Shown here piece by piece: positions 57,989 to 64,000 of a stretch of DNA of 64,000 nucleotides; the stretch's first letter is position 1; every line of letters begins with the position of its first letter. Source of the stretch: JANQPX01 sp041398025. Its GTDB lineage: Bacteria; Pseudomonadota; Alphaproteobacteria; Geminicoccales; Geminicoccaceae. The position numbers were made by a program, and so were the translations under genes. The notes under the pieces are model-generated. The model was not told where the DNA came from and did not search any database. It saw only the letters and a program-made list of their open reading frames with translations. The stretch lies in the NCBI GenBank assembly GCA_041398025.1, contig JAWKVM010000038.1:1-64000 (forward strand), in the 5' to 3' direction.

Positions 57989-59239
57989 TCAGGCGGTCGA
58001 CCGCGACGGGTCCGGAAGGGCGCTCGGGTCGAGGGTGAACAGCTCCTGGGGCTTGCCCACCCCTTTGAGCGCGTAGCGGCCGAGCGAGACCAGATCGGCG
58101 CGGCGGTCGCCGGCCGCGCCCGCGAACACGGACGAGGCGACCACCCGCTGGTCGAGCGAGCGGCACATGCCGGCGATGCGGCTCGCCTCGTTGACCGCCG
58201 GCCCGAGCACGGTGAAGTCCAGCCGCGTGCCGCTGCCGAAATTGCCGTAGAGCAGGTCGCCGAAATGGAGGGCGAGCGTGAAATCGGTCCGCGGCAGCCC
58301 GTCGGCACGGCGCGCCTCGTTCAGCCTCCGAACGTCCCGCCCGGCGTCGCGGGCGGTGTCGAGGGCGCGCACGCAGGCGCGCGTCGGATCGTCGTCGCGA
58401 AAGATGCCGAGAATGCCGTCGCCCATGAATTTGAGCACCTGCCCGCCATTCGCCTGGATCGCGTCGGCCAGGCAGCCGGCATAGTCATTGAGCAGAGCGA
58501 GCGCGCTCTCCGGCGCCGCGCTGTCGGCGATGCGCGTGAAGTCTTGGAGATCGCTGAACCACACAGCTGCCCGGATGGCCTCGGCCTGACCGCGCACGAT
58601 GTTGCCGGAGAGCACGCGCCCGGCCGCGTCCGCGCCGAGATAGGTGTCGAGCAGCGTGCGACCGTTGGCGACATTGCCTGCCGCGTTGAAGACGAAGGCC
58701 AGCGCCGCAGCGACGCGCTCGATCAGCTTGATCTCGGACTCGGTGAAACCGCCTGCCCGATCCGAGGTCCAGGACGAGCAGAAGCCGCGCGCCGTGCCAA
58801 GCGAGGCCTGTTCGCCGACGTCCGCCCGCAGCGCCAGATAGTCGGTGGCGCCCCTGGCCCCGAGGTCATCGAGCAGGGGAAACTCGCCCATTTGGTAGTC
58901 GACCTTGGATCGCCGCCTGAGACGCGGCAGCCGGTTCACCACCAGCTGGTAGAACGGGCTCCGCCGCCACATCCGCTCCTGCTGCGGGGTGACCGTGCGC
59001 GCATAGGATTCCTGCTCCACGCCCTCTTCGCGGACCCAGGTGACCCCCTGGCCCTCGACCACGGGATGCAGCAGATCGGCGCCGGTCGAAACACGGAGCA
59101 GGGGCAGGCCCGCCGCGACCATGCGCTCGCACAGCCCGGCCAGGAGCCCGGCCTCGGGAACGCCGGCGAGCGCTCGGACGATCAGCCACTCGAACAGTGC
59201 TAAGACAAGATCCTCGTTCATGCTCGATTCAGCTTCCAT
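57989..59239 (-). CDS. Class III adenylate/guanylate cyclase with N-terminal sensor-like domain
   Basis: A 416-residue cytosolic cyclase. An N-terminal ~210-residue region (LALFEWLIVRALAGVPEAGLLAGLCERMVAAGLPLLRVSTGADLLHPVVEGQG; GGFTESEIKLIERVAAALAFVFNAAGNVANGRTLLDTYLG) resembles a GAF-like sensor plus helix. The catalytic domain follows with AVWFSDLQDFTRIADSA and GGQVLKFMGDGILGIF (metal aspartates) and RLDFTVLGPAVNEASRIAGMC. It produces cyclic nucleotide. GGAGGG precedes the ATG at 59239; ATG 59221 is an alternative. A frameshifted paralogue is at 36611-37805 and a 39-bp remnant at 60242. Confidence 0.88.
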   Translation of the reverse strand: MEAESSMNEDLVLALFEWLIVRALAGVPEAGLLAGLCERMVAAGLPLLRVSTGADLLHPVVEGQGVTWVREEGVEQESYARTVTPQQERMWRRSPFYQLVVNRLPRLRRRSKVDYQMGEFPLLDDLGARGATDYLALRADVGEQASLGTARGFCSSWTSDRAGGFTESEIKLIERVAAALAFVFNAAGNVANGRTLLDTYLGADAAGRVLSGNIVRGQAEAIRAAVWFSDLQDFTRIADSAAPESALALLNDYAGCLADAIQANGGQVLKFMGDGILGIFRDDDPTRACVRALDTARDAGRDVRRLNEARRADGLPRTDFTLALHFGDLLYGNFGSGTRLDFTVLGPAVNEASRIAGMCRSLDQRVVASSVFAGAAGDRRADLVSLGRYALKGVGKPQELFTLDPSALPDPSRSTA

Positions 59240-59240
59240 C

Positions 59241-59768
59241 CTACCGCCCTCCAGCCGCATGCTGCAGGCAACCAGATCTTTCGAACATTCTGTCGTCCCC
59301 GAGCGGCCGCATGTGGTCAAGGGGCATAGTGCAGACAGGATCGAGCGTGATGAAAGCGGGCGCGGTCCGGTAGGAGATGCCGACGACCGTGACCCGATCG
59401 CCCGCCTTGTAGTCATCCAGCTCGTAGGTGACGCACAGCACCTTCGGCGCCGAGCACAGACCCATATAGGCAAGCGCATCGTCCGACTCGGCGAGAAGCA
59501 ATTCTCCGGTGACCTCAATGCTGACATAGGTTTCCCCTTGCCCGTCGAGCCGGTCGGCCTGTTCGCGGAGATCATCGCAGGTCGCACTGAAGGACGGCGC
59601 CGGTTGCGCCTGCAGACGGTCAGCGCCGAAATGTCCCAGGATCATCATGACGGCGAGCAGGAAGATCTGGCGTTGGATAGTCGGCAAGGAGCGCAATCGT
59701 CTCGTTCCCGGTCGATCGCCGCCTTTCGGCGGTCGCAAGCCAGCCAAGATCGACAGGGCGGCGCCCAT
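59241..59768 (-). CDS. Putative exported protein of unknown function
   Basis: A frame of up to 175 residues from the ATG at 59768 with one hydrophobic segment (QIFLLAVMMILGHFGADRLQAQP) that could be a signal, then a globular, cysteine-containing part (CDDLREQADRLDGQGETYVSIEVTGELLLAE; KVLCVTYELDDYKAGDRVTVVGISYR) with a beta-rich, OB-like look. Several starts are possible, including methionines just before the hydrophobic segment. Its stop lies directly before the cyclase start, so they may form an operon. I do not recognise the family. Confidence 0.5.
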   Translation of the reverse strand: MGAALSILAGLRPPKGGDRPGTRRLRSLPTIQRQIFLLAVMMILGHFGADRLQAQPAPSFSATCDDLREQADRLDGQGETYVSIEVTGELLLAESDDALAYMGLCSAPKVLCVTYELDDYKAGDRVTVVGISYRTAPAFITLDPVCTMPLDHMRPLGDDRMFERSGCLQHAAGGR

Positions 59769-59845
59769 CGGCGGAATCCGGACAGGGCACGGCGGATCCG
59801 ATTCGTATCGTGCAGGCCTCAGACCTTCCCGTCTATCTGACGGTA

Positions 59846-59874
59846 CGACGGACACGACAGGGTCTTCTCCGACA
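59846..59874 (-). promoter_or_regulatory. Near match to the ECF-type promoter motif
   Basis: On the minus strand: TGTCGGA (59874-59868), 17 bp instead of 16, CGTCG (59850-59846), 78 bp before the putative exported protein's ATG. The extra spacer base makes it a weaker candidate. Confidence 0.35.
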
Positions 59875-60241
59875 GTCGTCAGCATTTTCTTGTCGGCCAG
59901 CGCATTAGGCTGGGACGCTGAACGCAGCGTTGACCCTGCGTTTAGCGCTCGGCGATGCCGTGGATGATCAGAACGGGCAACGTCCTCGATCGCATCGATC
60001 GGGATGTGCGTCGGATGGGTTATCGTGTTGGCGATCTCCTTGCCTGGCTTGATGCCTGATCCTCAGCCTTGAGCGCGCTTGAGGCCACGGGCACCAATAG
60101 ACCGACTCTCTCGCCTTCTCTCCGGAATAGATGCGCTGTATCGGCGCACTGCTCGCTGCGGTCGTGATGCGACTTCCGATCATCCACGAGTCGCGCAGGA
60201 AGACCTACGCGATGCCGCGCTGCGGCTCGCACTGACTCGCA

Positions 60242-60280
60242 GCGTTCGGCCGTTGGCGACATTGTCTGCCGCGTTGAAGA
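60242..60280 (-). pseudogene. Adenylate cyclase fragment
   Basis: On the minus strand this reads FNAADNVANGRTL, almost identical at DNA level (about 36 of 39 bases) to the segment FNAAGNVANGRTL of the intact cyclase around 58650-58690. Flanking sequence does not match, so only this small piece of another cyclase copy remains. Confidence 0.6.
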
Positions 60281-60502
60281 TGCAGCGGCCTCTTGGTGAC
60301 GCTTGCGTTCTCAGCGCGCGCGTCGACGCCGACAGCACGAATGCCTCCGCCATAGAATAGGCGGTTGGCCGCATCGATGACCATTTGGGGGCGAGCGGCG
60401 CCAGTCATCATGGACGTATGTAGACCGACCGGTGAGCTTCCAGGTCAGCACAGCCGGCGAACCCTGCCGGACCTGATGATGCCGGCAAGGCTCCGGCGTT
60501 CG

Positions 60503-60994
60503 TCAGTCCGTCTTTCGCGGGTCGTCTGAGGGATCGATGTACGTGATCCCCCATAGTCCGTTGCTGTGCAGCTGAATCACCGTCTCCTCGCTGGCCCAGG
60601 CGAAATGCGCCATGTCAGGCGGTATGACGACGAAGGCTCCTGGCGGCAACTCGACGCTGCCAGCTTTGTCGAGTTCCTCACCCATGCCGGCATTGAACCG
60701 ACCGGACAGGACGGTGACATGTTCGATCTCCGGGTGGACATGGGCCGGAATCTCGTAGCCGGCCGGAAATTTGAGACGAAGCGTCAAAGGCCCGTCCTCA
60801 GCCGGATGGCCCTCCAGCAGCATCATTTCCGCACCCTCCGGGAGGGAGGGGGGGCCGGGAGACCAGGTAACCTTGTCCGGCGTCACGATGACGGCGTGCG
60901 CATCCTCAGCCCGCATTGAGGTGCTGGCAAGCAGCGCTGGAGCCATGGCTATCGCAATAAGCGCACAAGTCGTGCGTGGCTTGGTCATGGTCAT
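60503..60994 (-). CDS. Exported cupin-domain protein
   Basis: A 163-residue protein with a signal peptide (CALIAIAMAPALLASTSMRAED) and a single cupin barrel: LRLKFPAGYEIPAHVHPEIEHVTVLSGRFNAGMGEE, with the metal-binding H-x-H...E pattern, and VELPPGAFVVIPPDMAHFAWASEETVIQLHSNG with a later histidine. It probably binds a metal and a small ligand in the periplasm. The start at 60994 could also be 60988. It is divergent from the winged-helix regulator gene at 61258. Confidence 0.87.
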   Translation of the reverse strand: MTMTKPRTTCALIAIAMAPALLASTSMRAEDAHAVIVTPDKVTWSPGPPSLPEGAEMMLLEGHPAEDGPLTLRLKFPAGYEIPAHVHPEIEHVTVLSGRFNAGMGEELDKAGSVELPPGAFVVIPPDMAHFAWASEETVIQLHSNGLWGITYIDPSDDPRKTD

Positions 60995-61257
60995 CTCGAT
61001 AATCCCTTTCCATTACCGGCCATCTCAAGCGCTTGCTTATGCATGACGGCTTCGCTGGTCGGCTCGAGCCAATCTCAAATCGCTGGTGAATTCTAAAGGA
61101 ATGCCCTTGGCACGACTTGCAGATCCTCTGAAGATACGCTGCAGATTTCCTGGATTCTTGATTTCGACCTGGAGAAGGACAAGCTTTAACTCAATCATTG
61201 GATTTCTCGGCCAACATTCTTTAAACTTTTAGGAATTTCACGCGTTCGGATCGAAAT

Positions 61258-62832
61258 ATGATCTACAGATTCGACGATTTCGAGCTCGATACCGATCGCT
61301 TCGAGTTGCGGCATCAGGGGAACGTGCGGCCAACTGAACCGCAGGTCTTTGCCCTCCTTGAGCTGCTTGTCGCCAATCACCGTCGCGTGGTGTCGAAGGA
61401 CGAGATCAACCTGCGCGTATGGGGTGGCCGCGTCGTTTCCGAAGCCGTGCTGAGCAGCCGCATTCGCTCGGTCCGGCTCGCCATTGGCGATGACGGCAGT
61501 GCGCAACGCCTGATCCGCACGGTGCATAACCGCGGCTTCCGTTTCGTCGGCAAACCCGTCTTGGATCAAGCGCTGCAGGTCTATGAGCCGATCGAGCATC
61601 GGGCTGAAATCGGTGAGAGCATCGCCGGTTTCAGCGAATCTGGCGACGACAGGCCTTCGATTGCGGTGCTGCCATTCGAGATGCTCAGCCATGAACTCCG
61701 CTACGAGGCGCTGGCTGACGCCGTCGCCCATGACCTCATCGTCGAGCTCTCACGCCTGCACTGGCTGTTCGTCATCGCCCGAGGCTCTTCGTTCCGCTTT
61801 CGCGGCCCAAGCCTGGACCTGCCGGCGATTGGCGCAGCCCTTGGCGTCCGCTACTGCCTGACCGGCAGCCTCGCGATCCACGGCAAGGCGTGCGTGGTCA
61901 CCGTGGAGCTGGCCCGCACCAGCGGTGGCCGTGTCGTCTGGGCAGACCGATTCGAAGGCCCGCTTGACGACCTCCTGACCCTTCGCACCACGATCGCAGC
62001 CCGGATCGTCACGGCGGTCGAGGTCAGAATTCCCATGGATGAGGCGCTAGGCTCGGCAAGCCAGGCGCCCGCCAGCCTTGGAGCCTGGGCCGCCTATCAC
62101 CGCGGTCTCTGGCACATGCTTCGCTTCAACCGCCATGACAATGAGGTCGCCGCCACGATGTTCCAGCGGGCCATCGACGCCGATCCAGAATTCGCCCGCG
62201 CCCATGCAGGGCTCTCTTTCACACATTTTCAGAATGCGTTCATAGGCTACACCAGGACGCCCGAAGCCGACCGGAAGAAGGCTAAGATCCTCGCCGAACG
62301 CGGTCTTGAGCTCGATCCGATGGATCCTTTCGCGAACCTGACGATGGGCCGTGCTGATTGGCTGAACGGTGACATCGAGGGGTGTCGGGTATGGTTGGAG
62401 CGGAGCATAGCGCTCAATCCCAACTATGCTTTCGCCATCTATAACTGTGCCTTGGTCGACACCTTCCTTGGCAAGGGTAACGTGAGCGAGCGCGGCGTCG
62501 TCAAGGCCATGGCGCTCAGTCCGCTTGACCCGATGCGCTACGCAATGCTCGCCACGCGCGCCTTGTCGCATGTCGTGCGCGGCGACTATGAGGCGGCGAG
62601 CGCTTGGGCGGAACGCGCTGCCACAGCACCCAATGCCCATATCCAAATCCGGGTCATCGCTGCGCTGGCGCATGAACTGGCTGGCCATCGCAACGCCGCA
62701 GCACGCTGGGCTGCCGAAGTCCTGCGCATGGCGCCAGATTTCAGGCAAGCACGGTTTATTCGCGCCTTTCCCTTCCGCGACGATGCCGTCCGTGGCAAGG
62801 CCAGCGCTGCATTGAAGCGCCTGAGAATTTAG
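61258..62832 (+). CDS. CadC-like winged-helix regulator with FlgO/TolB-like and TPR domains
   Basis: A 524-residue protein. Residues 1-100 are an OmpR/PhoB-type winged helix (YRFDDFELDTDRFELRHQGNVRPTEPQVFALLELLVANHRRVVSKDEINLRVWGGRVVSEAVLSSRIRSVRLAIGDDG). Then comes a FlgO/TolB-N-like domain (SIAVLPFEMLSHELRYEALADAVAHDLIVELSRLHWLFVIARGSSFRF; GVRYCLTGSLAIHGKACVVTVELARTSGGRVVWADRFEGPLDDL), and finally TPR-type repeats (FARAHAGLSFTHFQNAFIGY; ILAERGLELDPMDPFANLTMGRADWLNGDIEGCRVWLERSIALNPNYA). No membrane helix is present, unlike CadC, so it is a cytosolic regulator. The divergent cupin gene is a possible target. Confidence 0.88.
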   Translation: MIYRFDDFELDTDRFELRHQGNVRPTEPQVFALLELLVANHRRVVSKDEINLRVWGGRVVSEAVLSSRIRSVRLAIGDDGSAQRLIRTVHNRGFRFVGKPVLDQALQVYEPIEHRAEIGESIAGFSESGDDRPSIAVLPFEMLSHELRYEALADAVAHDLIVELSRLHWLFVIARGSSFRFRGPSLDLPAIGAALGVRYCLTGSLAIHGKACVVTVELARTSGGRVVWADRFEGPLDDLLTLRTTIAARIVTAVEVRIPMDEALGSASQAPASLGAWAAYHRGLWHMLRFNRHDNEVAATMFQRAIDADPEFARAHAGLSFTHFQNAFIGYTRTPEADRKKAKILAERGLELDPMDPFANLTMGRADWLNGDIEGCRVWLERSIALNPNYAFAIYNCALVDTFLGKGNVSERGVVKAMALSPLDPMRYAMLATRALSHVVRGDYEAASAWAERAATAPNAHIQIRVIAALAHELAGHRNAAARWAAEVLRMAPDFRQARFIRAFPFRDDAVRGKASAALKRLRI

Positions 62833-63343
62833 GCTCACGAGGGCGCCATTGCCCCCTTCGAACCGATATATGACGGCGAAGCCGTGGTATCGGTAGTCCA
62901 TCGCGATCCGGCGGAAGTCAGCTCCGGCGTATGGGTGAAACTCGGGTTTGGCGGGGATAAACCGGTAAGGGTTCATGCGCTCGGGGGTTAATCCGGCGAT
63001 CGCCAAGCGAGGTCCGCGGCCCGATCATGACGAGCCCGCGAAGCTTTGGCCGCGGGCAATTCCGCAGAGTCGGTGATCCCGAGTGGTCAGGCCGCTTTTT
63101 GACAATGGCTGCGTGGTGGGTTTGAGGGACACTTTGCCGAGCTCGTTCCAACCTCCCGCCTCGTGGCGTTTGTCGGCGACGAGCGCCAAATGGACGTTGT
63201 TTTCTGTGGGGGCGGAGGTGATCGCAGCCCGCGGGCTTCTTGTCGGTTCATTTCATGCCTGGTCGAGCATGAATCGATCGTCGCCGTGAGCAAGCCGATG
63301 CGGTAGAAGGAGGGCTACGCCAATCGAAATAGGGGAGGCACAG
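62833..63343. other. Intergenic region, no supported gene
   Basis: 511 bp. On the minus strand, roughly 63210 to 62830, one frame runs through VHLALVADKRHEAGGWNELGKV, KSGLTTRDHRLCGIARGQSFAGS, an in-frame TGA near 63025, and AIAGLTPERMNPYRFIPAKP. It looks protein-like and may be a decayed gene, but I do not recognise it. Nothing else is seen apart from GGGGAGG ahead of the next gene. Confidence 0.35.
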
Positions 63344-63928
63344 ATGCCGAGATTGATGGCACCCTTCGTGGCCAGCACCCTCGCGCTGGCGATCCTGCCG
63401 GCCGTCGCGGAAGATGCGCCGGATCACGACGCGATGATGGCAGCCTGGACCAAAGCGATGACACCCGGGCCCGAGCATCAAGCCCTGGCGACCCTGGGCG
63501 GGGCCTGGAAGATGACCACGACCTACTGGCTGGATCCGTCGGCCCCACCTGAGGTAAGCGAGGGACGGGCCGAGCGGCGAATGATCCTCGGCGGCCGGGT
63601 GCTCGAGGAGCAGGTCGAAGGACAGATGATGGGGGATACCTTCCAAGGGATTGCGCAGACGGGCTATGACAACGTCACCGGACGCTACTGGGCGACCTGG
63701 ACGGACGATATGAGCACCGGCATCACGCTGCTCTATGGCCGGGATGACCCCGCAAGTGGGCAAATGGTCTTCGAGGGCGAGACCTCGGATCCGATGACCG
63801 GCGGGCAGAGCCCGATGCGCATCGAGAGCCGGATGGAAGGGGAGGATCGTGAGGTCAGCAACTTCTTCATGCCGGGGCCGGATGGGCAGATGGCGAAGAC
63901 CATGCAGATCGTCTACGAGCGGCAATAG
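63344..63928 (+). CDS. Exported DUF1579 family protein
   Basis: A 194-residue protein with a signal peptide (LMAPFVASTLALAILPAVAEDAP) and the DUF1579 core: HQALATLGGAWKMTTTYWLDPSAPPEVSEGRAERRMILGGRVLEEQVEGQMMGDTFQGIAQTGYDNVTGRYWATWTDDMSTGITLLYGR. The lipocalin-like fold suggests ligand binding in the periplasm; function unknown. GGGGAGG lies 7 bp before the ATG. It is the last gene of the window; 63929-64000 holds nothing recognisable. Confidence 0.86.
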   Translation: MPRLMAPFVASTLALAILPAVAEDAPDHDAMMAAWTKAMTPGPEHQALATLGGAWKMTTTYWLDPSAPPEVSEGRAERRMILGGRVLEEQVEGQMMGDTFQGIAQTGYDNVTGRYWATWTDDMSTGITLLYGRDDPASGQMVFEGETSDPMTGGQSPMRIESRMEGEDREVSNFFMPGPDGQMAKTMQIVYERQ

Positions 63929-64000
63929 ACCCGGAGGGCGTCGGGTTCGCTCGGTTGTCCAGCGGGCGACCAGACGCGTCACAGTGTTCTGCCCGCGCGA

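Larger units (their letters stand above)
59769..60502. other. Long stretch without an intact gene
   Basis: 734 bp with no supported full gene on either strand. It contains a near match to the shared promoter motif at 59846-59874 and a short piece of an adenylate cyclase gene at 60242-60280. The remainder, 59880-60240 and 60290-60500, gives no recognisable protein. Confidence 0.45.

Noticed and set aside
62047..63006. A 319-codon minus-strand frame overlapping the end of the winged-helix regulator
   Set aside because: Mostly antisense of the TPR region. The part beyond 62832 looks somewhat protein-like, but no family is recognised and a stop interrupts its upstream continuation.
63236..63263. 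TGTCGGT-N16-CGAGC ahead of the DUF1579 gene
   Set aside because: The -35 resembles the shared motif, but the -10 does not fit CGTC; too weak to count as a site.

Overview
The window is high-GC DNA from an alphaproteobacterium, probably of the Rhizobiales/Rhodospirillales type. This is inferred from the families present: DUF899 proteins, DGPF/YCII proteins with an ECF42 sigma factor, an ECF41 sigma factor with its carboxymuconolactone-decarboxylase partner, cytoplasmic class III adenylate cyclases, an MCP with a NIT domain, and a cecR-ybhGFS type exporter. I see no rRNA, tRNA or CRISPR array and no intact insertion sequence. The window starts inside an acyl-CoA dehydrogenase gene.

Layout. 1-3.7 kb: a small mobile or addiction segment with a recombinase fragment, a vapBC (fitAB-like) toxin-antitoxin pair with a clear palindromic operator, and an intact tyrosine recombinase. 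3.7-6.35 kb: a NIT-HAMP chemoreceptor. 6.4-10.7 kb: an exporter operon with its TetR regulator; the ATPase and permease genes carry frame breaks. 11-16 kb: a scarred stretch with a MITE-like element (31-bp terminal inverted repeats), gene fragments and three tandem DUF899 genes. 16-36.6 kb: many short operons of small detoxification or stress-type proteins (RibD/DHFR-like reductases, YCII, DUF1801, VOC/PhnB-like, GFA, DUF1428, SRPBCC, alpha/beta hydrolase), with HxlR, LysR and AraC regulators. 36.6-39 kb: three consecutive genes broken in several frames. 39-47.3 kb: DoxX, SnoaL, MlaC, PRC-barrel, a matrixin-like protease and an RND pump with its adaptor. 47.4-57.9 kb: DUF899/DUF1127 genes, a DGPF-ECF42-DGPF operon, acetyltransferases, GFA, nucleoside hydrolase, alpha/beta hydrolase, and an ECF41-CMD operon. 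58-64 kb: adenylate cyclase, secreted cupin, a winged-helix/TPR regulator and a DUF1579 protein.

How the parts may work together. The strongest unexplained signal is a promoter-like motif, [T/A]GTCGG[A/G/C]-N16-CGTC[C/G]. It occurs nine times with identical spacing, each time 27-124 bp upstream of a start codon and on the coding strand. Targets are a RibD-like reductase, an SRPBCC protein, a PhnB-like protein, a SnoaL protein, a DUF899 gene, the DGPF-ECF42 operon itself, a DGPF remnant leading into GFA and acetyltransferase genes, an alpha/beta hydrolase and a lone DGPF protein. I infer a local regulon driven by the ECF42 sigma factor encoded inside it. The ECF41 operon has a separate site matching the motif I recall for ECF41 (TGTCACA-N16-CGTC). 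A third conserved upstream module is shared by DUF899 genes and a regulator-like gene family. The same few families recur in intact, frameshifted, truncated and remnant form, so the region looks like an accumulation site for sigma-factor-controlled stress genes that keep duplicating and decaying.

All family assignments come from reading the proteins; no database search was run. Coordinates of broken genes are approximate at the break points.
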